Shown: positions 1 to 8,366 of the stretch, piece after piece | Position numbering within the stretch: position 1 is the stretch's first letter | Layout: each line of letters begins with the position of its first letter | Assembly (NCBI GenBank): GCA_009841265.1 | Contig: VXMB01000001.1 | Location: forward strand, 1-64,000 | Reading direction: 5' to 3' | Length of the DNA: 64,000 bases | Source: Gemmatimonadota bacterium | GTDB lineage: Bacteria; JAAXHH01 | The notes under the pieces: model-generated | Seen by the model: only the letters and a program-made list of their open reading frames with translations | Database searches by the model: none | What the model was told of the DNA's origin: nothing | Program-made: the position numbers and the translations under genes

Positions 1-125
1 TAAGCGGCCTCAACGAAGCGGGCACGACCATCATCATGGTGACCCACGACCAGACGCTGGCCGACCACGCCCACCGGATCATCCGTCTCTTCGACGGGCG
101 TATCGTGCAGGAAGCCGCGGCGTAG
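1..125 (+). CDS. ABC transporter ATP-binding protein, C-terminal fragment
   Basis: The last 40 codons of a gene that enters from the left edge; the reading frame begins at base 3 and stops at TAG 123-125. The visible protein contains the switch/H-loop sequence IIMVTHD, followed by a typical LolD/MacB-type end (HAHRIIRLFDGRIVQE). The catalytic histidine of the H-loop is present. In this family the ATPase energises FtsX-like permeases of lipoprotein-release or efflux systems at the cytoplasmic membrane. Its own permease is presumably further left, outside the window. It could also serve the two orphan permeases at 50-55 kb, but that is speculation. Walker motifs are not visible, so the subfamily is uncertain. 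Confidence 0.85.
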   Translation, partial: SGLNEAGTTIIMVTHDQTLADHAHRIIRLFDGRIVQEAAA

Positions 126-136
126 GCCCCAAATAG

Positions 137-168
137 AAAAGGCGCCCGAAATGAATCGAGCGCCTTTT
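137..168. terminator. Bidirectional hairpin terminator
   Basis: A perfect 9-bp inverted repeat, aaaaggcgc (137-145) and gcgcctttt (160-168), flanks a 14-base loop. The A-run on one arm and T-run on the other give a U-rich 3' end whichever strand is transcribed. It lies 11 bp after the stop codon of the ABC ATPase gene. On the minus strand it lies directly after the 5S-like 3' end at 174-199. Confidence 0.8.
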
Positions 169-173
169 CAGCA

Positions 174-199
174 TCCCCCGGCAGCGTCCTACTCTCCTG
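174..199 (-). other. Remnant resembling the 3' end of a 5S rRNA gene
   Basis: On the minus strand this stretch reads ggagagtaggacgctgcc followed by a run of Gs (197 down to 175). This matches the conserved 3' terminus of bacterial 5S rRNA. It is followed at once by the hairpin terminator at 137-168, as expected for the end of an rRNA operon. Upstream of it on the minus strand (200-320) I see none of the remaining roughly 90 bases of 5S rRNA, so it is either a truncated relic or a chance match. The identification rests on remembered consensus, not a search. Confidence 0.45.
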
Positions 200-239
200 G
201 ATATTCAATTCGTCTCCCCGGCATCGTTGTTGACTTCAG

Positions 240-268
240 GATGCCCTACTTGAGTAAAGTAGGGTATC
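240..268. promoter_or_regulatory. Inverted repeat upstream of the GWxTD gene
   Basis: gatgccctactt (240-251) and aagtagggtatc (257-268) form a 12-bp inverted repeat with one mismatch around a 5-base centre. It lies about 80 bp before the TTG start of the TPR/GWxTD gene. A weak promoter (TTGAGT at 250-255, TATTGA at 273-278, 17-bp spacer) overlaps its right arm. It could be an operator or a leader hairpin; there is no T-run, so it is not a terminator. Confidence 0.35.
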
Positions 269-349
269 ACCCTATTGATGTTCGGTCCGTCCTGCGTTAA
301 CTTAAATTACAGACGGCGCTCTCGTACCCATTCTGAAGGAGGTACGAAA

Positions 350-2728
350 TTGATTGCTCGACACTTCCTGCTGACAATTGCCGCGTGCGCGATGACGCTG
401 GAAGTGGCATCACAGCCCGCTGCCGGCCAACCGGAATCTGTTGAAAGTCCTTCCCCCCTGGAATCCCCCCTGGAAACCGGCAAATCCTTTTACCAGCAGG
501 GTCGATTCGACGAAGCCCTGCCCCTCTTCCGGCAGGCGGTGCGCGACGAGGGAAGATCAGCGCCGGCGCGTTCCTGGCTCGGTATGGCCTGGTTGGCCCT
601 CGGAAACGATGATGAAGCGTTGAAGGCGTTCAGGCGGGCCACACAGTTGGACAGGCACTGGGCGCCCGGCCACGTCGGCATGGCCATGGTGTACATGCGC
701 TCTCCCAACCGGCGGCTCGACGCCCGTAAGGCCCTGCGGAACGCGATCGAGGCCGAACCCGATAACGCGGATATTCACTACTACCTGGGCATGACCTACA
801 TGGACCAGGTCCGGACGAGCAGGTTGATCGGCAGCGATAAAGACGGGAGACGGTATTTCCAGAAAACCGTAGAGCTGAACCCCTCGCATCCGGACGCCTA
901 CTTCCAACTCGGCCGCTGCTACGACAGCCCGCCGGAGCCGGAACACGAGAAAGCGATCGCGGCGTATATGTACCAATACCGCGTCAATCCGGATCACGAC
1001 GAATCGCTGCTGCGTTTCGCCGACGTGAATCATCGTTCCGAACGTTACGATTTCGGGGTTGTGCAACTCAGAGGGCTGGTATGGCAACTGGGTGAGGACG
1101 CGCCGGCCAGGGTCCGTACCATGCTGGCGCAATTCGAGGTGCTGTCCCTTGGATCCAAAGGAAATTACGGGCAACTGCAGGAGGCCCTGGAAGACTATGT
1201 CGCCCTGCTGGACGCGGATGAACGGGCGGTCTACAGGGATCTGCGCCATGTCGCGCCGCAGGAGGAACTGCAGGCCTGGAAATCGGCGACCGGACCGGAA
1301 CGCGAATCCCTGTGGCGTGCCTTCTGGAACGAGCGGGACGCGAATCCGGCTACGACAGAGAACGAGCGCCTGGTCGAGCACTACCGTCGCGTCATGTACG
1401 CCAGGGTTCATTTCTCCGAGGGACAGCAACCCTACGACCGCCGCGGCGAGATCTACATCCGTTACGGAGCGCCCGACGACCGGCGGCGCTTCGTGTTTCG
1501 CCACTATGAAGATCCGGACATCCCCCACATGCTTACCGGAAACCCGGCCGTAGACGCAATTCGCGAAAAGAACCTCCTGACCGGCTACAGGCTGCAGCTT
1601 CATGACAGCGAGTCGCCATTGCCCATGATGCAAAGGACGGTGAACCGGGTGGAAGCGGCCTGGCTCAACGCGCGAAGCGAGATGGAGACCCAGCCGGGAT
1701 ACGTGGTGGAAAGCTGGGTCTACGTACAGCACGACCTGGAGCTGTTCTTCGTGGACATGTTGAAGGATGGGAATTTCGACTATCCGCTCAAGACCGTCAG
1801 TAATTTCACAAGTGATATGGTCCGGCAGGATCGATTCCACCCCCGTCAACGCACAGCCGAACTGATCGACCGCCGTCCCGAGGTCTACGCGCATGACTTC
1901 GGCGGTGAACTCCTCGAGTATGCCTTCGATGCAGTGTCCTTCCGGGGCGACAGCGGATCGACCGAGGTGGTACTCTCCTACAGCATTCCGGTCTGGCAGT
2001 TCGGCAACATCACCGACGAAAAGGGCGACCGGACCTGGCTGAACAACCAGGTCACCGTGCGAGATACGGTACAGACGCCGGTCCTCTCCCGCGCGTACAG
2101 GTTCGGACCCATAGACCGGCCCGAAAGGCAGGCGGGCAACCGGGAACTCCAGGGAGCGGCCTTTACACTGGTCGCGGAACTGACCGCCCCTTCGGGCATG
2201 TTCACAGCCGCCGTGGAAATGCGGGACGAAGCCACGAGGCGAATCGGGGTTTACAAGAAGTCCGTGTCTTTCTCGGATTACAGCGGCGGCGGCCTGCTCA
2301 TCAGCGATCTCAAGCTGTCCACTGCCATCACGCCCGCGGCGAGTTCGGGCCCCTTCGTGCGCAGGGGTCTGAACGTCGTGCCCAATCCGGGCCGGCTGTA
2401 CCCCCGAGGACACCTGGTGTACGTGTACTACGAGGTGTACAACCTGAAGATGGACGAAGGCGGACGGACTTCCTACGAGACGCTATACGAGATCACGCCG
2501 AAGGGCATGCCCGCCCTTCGAAACAGGAGGGCGAGACCTCCAGGAGACATGCAGACGGTCATGTCGTTCTTCGAAGGAGCGGGGCATGTGGAGGAAGATG
2601 CGGAGTACACAGCCCTGGACACCACGGACCTCGAAGCCGGAGAATACGTGCTCACTGTGACGCTGACGGACCGCTACGGAGACGATTCCGTCTCCAAATC
2701 CGTCAACTTCATGGTGGTGGAGCCGTAG
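350..2728 (+). CDS. Secreted TPR protein with GWxTD domain
   Basis: The chosen start is TTG at 350, because a strong AAGGAGG (336-342) lies 7 bases upstream and the protein then opens directly with a signal peptide (LIARHFLLTIAACAMTLEVAS). The in-frame codons from 275 have no ribosome-binding site. The product is 792 residues. Mature residues of about 35-220 are TPR-like helical repeats (for example SFYQQGRFDEALPLFRQA and ARSWLGMAWLALGNDDEAL). Residues of about 310-400 carry the GWxTD-type segment (LWRAFWNERDANPATTENE, then RRGEIYIRYGAPDD). The C-terminal half is beta-rich. GWxTD proteins are secreted or periplasmic proteins of unknown biochemical role in FCB-group bacteria. It is monocistronic, with the convergent GH116 gene 72 bp downstream. 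Confidence 0.85.
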   Translation: MIARHFLLTIAACAMTLEVASQPAAGQPESVESPSPLESPLETGKSFYQQGRFDEALPLFRQAVRDEGRSAPARSWLGMAWLALGNDDEALKAFRRATQLDRHWAPGHVGMAMVYMRSPNRRLDARKALRNAIEAEPDNADIHYYLGMTYMDQVRTSRLIGSDKDGRRYFQKTVELNPSHPDAYFQLGRCYDSPPEPEHEKAIAAYMYQYRVNPDHDESLLRFADVNHRSERYDFGVVQLRGLVWQLGEDAPARVRTMLAQFEVLSLGSKGNYGQLQEALEDYVALLDADERAVYRDLRHVAPQEELQAWKSATGPERESLWRAFWNERDANPATTENERLVEHYRRVMYARVHFSEGQQPYDRRGEIYIRYGAPDDRRRFVFRHYEDPDIPHMLTGNPAVDAIREKNLLTGYRLQLHDSESPLPMMQRTVNRVEAAWLNARSEMETQPGYVVESWVYVQHDLELFFVDMLKDGNFDYPLKTVSNFTSDMVRQDRFHPRQRTAELIDRRPEVYAHDFGGELLEYAFDAVSFRGDSGSTEVVLSYSIPVWQFGNITDEKGDRTWLNNQVTVRDTVQTPVLSRAYRFGPIDRPERQAGNRELQGAAFTLVAELTAPSGMFTAAVEMRDEATRRIGVYKKSVSFSDYSGGGLLISDLKLSTAITPAASSGPFVRRGLNVVPNPGRLYPRGHLVYVYYEVYNLKMDEGGRTSYETLYEITPKGMPALRNRRARPPGDMQTVMSFFEGAGHVEEDAEYTALDTTDLEAGEYVLTVTLTDRYGDDSVSKSVNFMVVEP

Positions 2729-2800
2729 GCCGGGCTTCGCAGAAATGTGGCGGCCGAAAAGGGTGGCGGCCCGGTCGCTAATTCGTTAGCGTGGCGGCCG

Positions 2801-5440
2801 CTAACCCTGGACCAGGACGGTCTGCTCTTCACCCGCCGCCATTTCAAGCACCGGATCGAACGCCGCCTCGCCCGAATCCCCCAATCGCAGCCGCGACAGC
2901 CTGAGTGCTCCGTGGAGGACGCTCATTTCGGCCTGCAGTCCAGCACCGTTACGCGACACCACGCACGTCCCCCACGCATATCCGGTCGACCAGAAATACC
3001 GGCCCGGCCGGTCGGTCAGGGCCATGGTCTTCGTAACCGCCGAGTAATGAAAGCCGGTCAGGGCGAGGTGGGCGGCCCAGGCGGCCATGGCCCGGGCGTA
3101 GTGATGTCCGCATTCGGCCTCGTCGAAGGGATTGCGCCGCCGTCCGTCGTACCGGTTGCGGATGTCCTGGATGCAGGCCAGGCCCTCATCGACCATGCCC
3201 TCGTAGATCATGCCGATGGCCGCGGTGTACTCGAAACCGGTCATGACCTCGGTGAAGTAGGAGAAGGGGTTGTCGGGACGGTCCTTCGGGTAGGACGCCA
3301 TGAGCAGCGCCGACTCGTCGCCGAGGACGTAGGACCGCATGACGTTGGTGTGGCGCTGGAAGCCCTCCAGCCTGTTGTACGCCAGGATGCTTTCATGCGA
3401 CTTGCATACCTTGCCGGCGTCCGCCAGGTATCCCAGGCCGCAGACGTGGGCCATGTACTGGCCGACGAGCTGGTCCACCAGGCAGCCCGGACCGAGCTGG
3501 TAGTCCGGGTTCGACAGGTCCTTCGGCCCCATGCCGACGGTGAGTCCTTCCGCGATATCCTGCGCGCTCCGCGGCGTCCGGATCTCGTGTTCGTAGTAGT
3601 CGCCGTTGAAGAGATGGGCGTCGGTCCATGCGCTTCCGCGCTCGTACAGATCTCGGCATTTCCCGGCGAAGTCGTCGTCTTCCAGGTAGCGGGCCATCTC
3701 TTCCGCGGCGCGCAATGCGCCCAGGTACCAGAACTCCATCTGGGGATTGGGTCCGAAGTATTCCACGTCCATGGTATTGTGCTGGCAGCCTTCCATGACG
3801 CCGTCGCGGTCGGCGTCCCATCCGCCGGGAATCCAGCAGAAGGCCAGCGACTTCATCACATCGGGCCACAGCGCTCTAAGCCGCTCGGCGTCGCCAGAAA
3901 GTTGCCAATCGCGGTACATCTTCATGACGCAACCCATCTGGCCGTCCGCCGCCGCGCGATTGAAACTGCGGGCTCGCGCCAGGGGCAGCCAGACGCGGAA
4001 GCTCATCAGCCCGTTTTCGTCGGTGGCGTGGGCGAACTCCACTTCGCGCATGGTCTGCGCCAGATCGCCGAAGAGGAAGGCCGTGGACTGCTCGTAGTTC
4101 CAGACGTGGGTGCAGGAACCCAGGCAGCACCCCGCCGCGTCGTGGCATCCTTCCCAGCCGTAAAAGCGGCCGTCGGGCGTGCGGAAGCAGGTCTGGCTGC
4201 GCAACGTGCTCAGGTTGAACAGGGCCGCTTCCTTGACGACCTCCGGCAGGTCCGATCCGCTGAACGCCTCGACGAACCGGAGCGTGTCCGTTTCCAGGCT
4301 GTCCAGATCGGGTGCGACCTGCTCCACCACGTCCCAGGCGTCCTCGAACCGCGTCGAATAGTAGTTTCCGATCCGGTCGCCCGTGTCGCAACAGGCGCTC
4401 CCGTCATCGCAGCAGTCGCTACCTTCGTCTCCGCCGTCGCCGTTGTTGCCGCTGTCCTCGCAACAACCCTCACCTTCGTCGCAGCAGGCGTCATCATCGG
4501 CGGTCTCCGTATCGCCGCCCACCGTCAGGTCCTCCTTCGTCGCGGGCGTCCAGGTATAGCGGTTGGGGAAGTGCCAGGCCAGCACGAAGGTCACGCTGGA
4601 CGTTTCGCCCAGCGCCAGGTCGATGCGAGCGGAAAGGGAGGCCATGGGCCGGTCGTTGTTGCCGGCTTCCCGGTCCGTAAGCACACCGCCGGCACTGAAT
4701 TCATCCCAGAAGTCGAGGAGCGGAGTGCCCCAGCCGGCCTCCCGCCAGGCGGTGCGGTAGCTGACCGTCTCCGCCGTAGTGGCCAGCGCCATCGTGCCCC
4801 ACTGCGCAGCCTCCCGGTCCACGCCCTTCGAGGCCATGAACAGCCCGCGGTACCCGTCGCCCGCGCGGTATCGGTTCCGGTTTTCGCTGCAGGCCCCGTC
4901 CGTGCCGTCCATGCCGATGAAATTGGGGATCGAGCCGCAGACGGCAGCCGAAACGGGAACGTCGGTCCGGTTGGCCAGCACGTACCGGAGGACCGCCACG
5001 GGCAGTCCGCTGCGGTCGGCATCGCAGGGGATGAGGGGATTGAACGCCTCCAGCCGCACGTCGACCGGCACGTCATCGTCGGACAGGTGGACCCGGCCGA
5101 AAGGGTAGGCCGCGTCGAAGGTGCACCGGGCGAAGCGGGGCAGGCCGTGATTGGCCGTGGGGCTCCCGCTCGCGCCTTCGTATTCGAAGTATTCCAGGGG
5201 GCCTTCGAGCAGGCGGGTCACTTCGGCCCCGCCGTCAGGCCGCGCATAAAGTACGAACGAAGGCGGACACCGGTTGTCCCGGCCGGGAATGAACCCCTTG
5301 GCCGGGCGATTCATCAGCTCCCAGTCCCGGAGGTCGCCCCGCCCTCCCAGGGAAACCGTACCGGTGCCGATGCCGCCCAGGGGCAGGGCGATGCGCGCGA
5401 GATGATCCTGGTCGTAGTGATGTAGAACGGGCCACGTCAT
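2801..5440 (-). CDS. GH116-family glycosidase (GBA2-like) with cysteine-rich insert
   Basis: An 879-residue protein related to non-lysosomal glucosylceramidase and bacterial GH116 beta-glucosidases. The N-terminal beta-sandwich opens with PLGGIGTGTVSLGGRGDLRDW. The (alpha/alpha)6 catalytic half follows from about residue 380. NTMDVEYFGP (Asp558) aligns with the GH116 acid/base motif; the nucleophilic Glu should lie within residues 425-452 (GWEG or WNYEQ). No signal peptide is seen, so it is probably cytoplasmic. Residues 314-356 form an Asp/Gly/Cys-rich insert with four CC pairs (C319/320, C326/327, C343/344, C350/351), unlike anything I know in this family. It starts 16 bp after the stop of the AGCS symporter gene, with gaaggga as ribosome-binding site, so the two are probably co-transcribed. 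Confidence 0.88.
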   Translation of the reverse strand: MTWPVLHHYDQDHLARIALPLGGIGTGTVSLGGRGDLRDWELMNRPAKGFIPGRDNRCPPSFVLYARPDGGAEVTRLLEGPLEYFEYEGASGSPTANHGLPRFARCTFDAAYPFGRVHLSDDDVPVDVRLEAFNPLIPCDADRSGLPVAVLRYVLANRTDVPVSAAVCGSIPNFIGMDGTDGACSENRNRYRAGDGYRGLFMASKGVDREAAQWGTMALATTAETVSYRTAWREAGWGTPLLDFWDEFSAGGVLTDREAGNNDRPMASLSARIDLALGETSSVTFVLAWHFPNRYTWTPATKEDLTVGGDTETADDDACCDEGEGCCEDSGNNGDGGDEGSDCCDDGSACCDTGDRIGNYYSTRFEDAWDVVEQVAPDLDSLETDTLRFVEAFSGSDLPEVVKEAALFNLSTLRSQTCFRTPDGRFYGWEGCHDAAGCCLGSCTHVWNYEQSTAFLFGDLAQTMREVEFAHATDENGLMSFRVWLPLARARSFNRAAADGQMGCVMKMYRDWQLSGDAERLRALWPDVMKSLAFCWIPGGWDADRDGVMEGCQHNTMDVEYFGPNPQMEFWYLGALRAAEEMARYLEDDDFAGKCRDLYERGSAWTDAHLFNGDYYEHEIRTPRSAQDIAEGLTVGMGPKDLSNPDYQLGPGCLVDQLVGQYMAHVCGLGYLADAGKVCKSHESILAYNRLEGFQRHTNVMRSYVLGDESALLMASYPKDRPDNPFSYFTEVMTGFEYTAAIGMIYEGMVDEGLACIQDIRNRYDGRRRNPFDEAECGHHYARAMAAWAAHLALTGFHYSAVTKTMALTDRPGRYFWSTGYAWGTCVVSRNGAGLQAEMSVLHGALRLSRLRLGDSGEAAFDPVLEMAAGEEQTVLVQG

Positions 5441-5456
5441 GGGTATTTATCCCTTC

Positions 5457-6818
5457 TTATCCCAGTTGAAAGCGTTTCCGGTAGTCCCGAATCGCCGCCA
5501 TCACTTTGGGCGACAGGAGCAGGGCCGAGAGCATGGTGGGGATGGCCATCAGGGCGAACGTGCCGTCGATCATGCTGATGGCGGTATCCAGTGAAGCGAC
5601 CGAGGCGGCGATGATGCAGCCTACGTAGAAATAGTTGTACAGAAACTGCCACCGGGCCCCGACCAGGAAGCCGAGGCACTTCGTTCCGTAATAGGAATAG
5701 GTGAATATGGTGCTGGTGCTGAAGAAGAGCACACACACGATCAGCATGTAGGAACCGAAGCCCGGCATGGCGGATTCGAAGGCGTTGGCCGTCAGCGTCA
5801 CGCCGTTGTCGGACGTCGTCTGCCATACCCCGGTCATCATGATTACGAGGGCCGTGCAGGTGCACACGATCATGGTGTCGATGACGGGCTCCAACATGGC
5901 GACCAGGCCCTCGCGCGTGGGTTCCCGGGTCTTCGTCGCGCCGTGGACGAGGGATTCGGTGCCGATGCCCGCTTCGTTCGAGAAGGCGGCGCGGCGCACG
6001 CCGGTCATGATGACCGCGCCCACGGCACCGCCCGCCGCGGCTTCTCCGGAGAAGGCGTCGGTGACGATCAGCATGAGGTACCGCGGGACATCCGGTAAGT
6101 TCGCTACGATGATCCACAGGGCGCAGAACATGTACAGGATCACCATGGCCGGGACGACGCGGGAGGCGACGTCGGCGATCCGGGTGATACCGCCGAATAT
6201 GACGGTGCCGACGAGCAGCACCAGCACCACGCCGGCCGTGAGGTCGAACCAGAAATGATCTTCGCCGACCACGCCCATGGGGACGAAGATCACGTCGCGC
6301 ATGATCTGCACCAGCTGGTTGACCTGGAACAGGGGCAGGCACCCGATCACCGCCACGACGGCGAAGAAAAAGGCCAGGGGTTTCCAACTCGGGCCCAGTC
6401 CCTCCTGGACGACGTACATCGGCCCGCCCTGCGTTTTGCCGGCGCTGTCCTTGCCCCGGTACATGATGGCCAGGGAGCAGGTGAAGAACTTGGTCGCGAT
6501 GCCCACGAGGGCGCTGACCCACATCCAGAACATGGCGCCCGGCCCGCCGACCGCGATGGCGACGGCCACACCGGAGATGTTGCCCATCCCGATGGTGGCG
6601 GCGAGGGCGCTGACCAGCGCCTGGAAATGCGTGATGTCGCCGGGTTCGTTCGGGTCGTCGTATTTACCGCGGATGATTTCAATAGAGTGCTTGAAATGCC
6701 TGAGCGGCATGAAACGGGAGTACAGCAGGAGAAACAGGCCGCCGCCGATCAGGAGGTACAGCAGATACGACCAGGCGGTATCGGCGAAGAAGACGATACC
6801 ACGTTCCATTAGCTCCAT
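5457..6818 (-). CDS. Sodium:alanine symporter family (AGCS) amino-acid carrier
   Basis: A 453-residue polytopic membrane protein with about 11 hydrophobic segments. The AGCS signatures are ALVSALAATIGMGNISGVA near residue 70 and the GVRRAAFSNEAGIGTE segment near residue 280. The family imports alanine or glycine with Na+ or H+. The start ATG at 6818 follows ggaggag at optimal distance. It is the first gene of an apparent two-gene unit with the GH116 glycosidase. That pairing gives no obvious substrate link, so the carrier may transport a product or ligand other than alanine. Confidence 0.92.
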   Translation of the reverse strand: MELMERGIVFFADTAWSYLLYLLIGGGLFLLLYSRFMPLRHFKHSIEIIRGKYDDPNEPGDITHFQALVSALAATIGMGNISGVAVAIAVGGPGAMFWMWVSALVGIATKFFTCSLAIMYRGKDSAGKTQGGPMYVVQEGLGPSWKPLAFFFAVVAVIGCLPLFQVNQLVQIMRDVIFVPMGVVGEDHFWFDLTAGVVLVLLVGTVIFGGITRIADVASRVVPAMVILYMFCALWIIVANLPDVPRYLMLIVTDAFSGEAAAGGAVGAVIMTGVRRAAFSNEAGIGTESLVHGATKTREPTREGLVAMLEPVIDTMIVCTCTALVIMMTGVWQTTSDNGVTLTANAFESAMPGFGSYMLIVCVLFFSTSTIFTYSYYGTKCLGFLVGARWQFLYNYFYVGCIIAASVASLDTAISMIDGTFALMAIPTMLSALLLSPKVMAAIRDYRKRFQLG

Positions 6819-6887
6819 GAGTCTCCTCCTCCGAGGCGCGTCGTGATGATTTGCGTCAGTCTGATGAATCGCGGCGGTCTGTCGAAG

Positions 6888-8279
6888 CTATTTCCTGGTG
6901 AAGACCAGGGTGCCGCCCGCAAGCCGGGAGGTATCCGGCACGTTGGCGGCGACCAGTACTTCGCTGCGGGGCACCAGGAACACGGTATCGTTCCGACGTA
7001 CGGCCTGGCGGCCGGCGCTGTTTAACGCGACCGGCGCGTTGTATCGGACAAGCACCCGCGTCCCCGGCGGAATGCGGTCCCATCGGCGGACCTGCCTACC
7101 GTGTTTTATCGTGCCCGTTGGAAAGATGTAGTAGGTGTCGGAGCGCCGGTAAGCCGTACCGGCGATGTCGAAGGCCGTGGTTCCCTGGATGATGACGGGT
7201 ACGACGGCGGTGACCGCCTTCACATCTTCGGTGCGATCACGGTTGAGATAGACCTTCGTCCCGACCGGGATCCGGTCCCAGTTCCTGATCTGGTTCCCCC
7301 GCATGACCGTCCCGTTGGGGAAATGGTACACCGTCGAGGCCTCGTCATAGTGCCCGCGGGCGATGCGCCACGCCGTGTTGCGCCGGGTAATGACGTTTTC
7401 GGACAGCTGGGCGACTTCTATGTCGTACCTCCCGCGGTCCACGAGGCGAACCCGGGCAATATCGATGTCGGGATCCGGAATGAGCCGCCCCGCCCTGACG
7501 TCCGGATCATAGAGTATGCTGTTGCGCGGATCCTCCGAGGTCAGGCCGGCCCGGGCCCGGCTGAAATTGAACACGCCGGGATCTTTCTTGCGTCCGCGGT
7601 GGAGCCGTTTTACCCACCTGTTCGGCCTGCCGTAGGCGACACGGTAGTGTTCCAGCACATGGTAATCGGGAATCTTGTACACCCGCTGCAATACTTCGAT
7701 CAACCATTTCAGGGCATCGTACTGGGACGCGCTAAAGGGGTCGTTGTGGTATCCCACCAGTTCGATGCCGATGGAATGGCTGCTGATGTCCCTCAGCCCG
7801 TTCCACATGCTCAGACCCGCGTGGTGCGAACGGTACTTCTTGTCCAGGATTCGATAGATGGTCCCGTTGCGGGCGACGAGGTAGTTGGAGTACCCCCTGC
7901 GCGAAACAGTGTTCAATGCACTTCTCAACCCCGATTCCGTGCTGTGTATTACGATGAAACGACTGGATTTGCGGAGGCGTTTCCTGAAGGACCGGGGTAG
8001 GCGATTTTGAATGTCGACGATTTTCGGAGTCGCCGGAGCCGGGGGGGCTGCCAGGGCCGTCAGGGCCGACGAAGTTGCCGGGGCCGAGGGGGTTGCCGGG
8101 GCCGCCTCGAGGACTTCCGGATCGAAGGAAACGGACCAGAGCAGGGCCAGGCAGATGAGCCAGACCGGCGTGCGGACCAGCACGAGGGAGCTGTATTTCC
8201 TTGGGATCAGGACCATCGTGATGGCAAGATAATAAACATATGTTTTGTTTAGTACCGCTTTTTTATACCTGCCGTCCAT
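6888..8279 (-). CDS. Secreted N-acetylmuramoyl-L-alanine amidase with repeated C-terminal module
   Basis: An Amidase_2/PGRP-type domain spans residues of about 100-260: FIVIHSTESG (zinc His), SHHAG, SIGIELVGYHN, then VLEHYRV and GRKKDPG, which match the remaining zinc and catalytic positions of AmpD-like enzymes. It cleaves the MurNAc-L-Ala bond of peptidoglycan. The C-terminus carries two similar modules of about 55 residues, each ending in P-x-GT, then W-D-R-I-P-x-G-T-x-V; I do not recognise them, but they may bind the wall. The N-terminus is uncertain. ATG 8279 has no clear ribosome-binding site. ATG 8216 would begin a conventional signal peptide (VRTPVWLICLALLWSV), and a Pro/Ala-rich linker follows. 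Confidence 0.87.
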   Translation of the reverse strand: MDGRYKKAVLNKTYVYYLAITMVLIPRKYSSLVLVRTPVWLICLALLWSVSFDPEVLEAAPATPSAPATSSALTALAAPPAPATPKIVDIQNRLPRSFRKRLRKSSRFIVIHSTESGLRSALNTVSRRGYSNYLVARNGTIYRILDKKYRSHHAGLSMWNGLRDISSHSIGIELVGYHNDPFSASQYDALKWLIEVLQRVYKIPDYHVLEHYRVAYGRPNRWVKRLHRGRKKDPGVFNFSRARAGLTSEDPRNSILYDPDVRAGRLIPDPDIDIARVRLVDRGRYDIEVAQLSENVITRRNTAWRIARGHYDEASTVYHFPNGTVMRGNQIRNWDRIPVGTKVYLNRDRTEDVKAVTAVVPVIIQGTTAFDIAGTAYRRSDTYYIFPTGTIKHGRQVRRWDRIPPGTRVLVRYNAPVALNSAGRQAVRRNDTVFLVPRSEVLVAANVPDTSRLAGGTLVFTRK

Positions 8280-8366
8280 TCACGGACCGCACGGTTCCGA
8301 CATGGGCAGCGCGCGATACCGCCACGCGATTTCGGCCGCGGCCCTGCCAATCGATCGGAAAACCCG

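Noticed and set aside
174..320. A complete 5S rRNA gene on the minus strand
   Set aside because: Only the last 20 or so bases match; the rest of the 5S sequence is missing.
557..2413. A 618-codon open frame on the minus strand inside the GWxTD gene
   Set aside because: Biased composition without motifs; the opposite strand encodes TPR and GWxTD motifs with a good start site.
2747..5425. An 892-codon open frame on the plus strand opposite the GH116 gene
   Set aside because: It is a GC-rich shadow frame: Val/Gly/Arg/His-rich, no domain, no ribosome-binding site, and fully covered by the clearly recognisable glycosidase.
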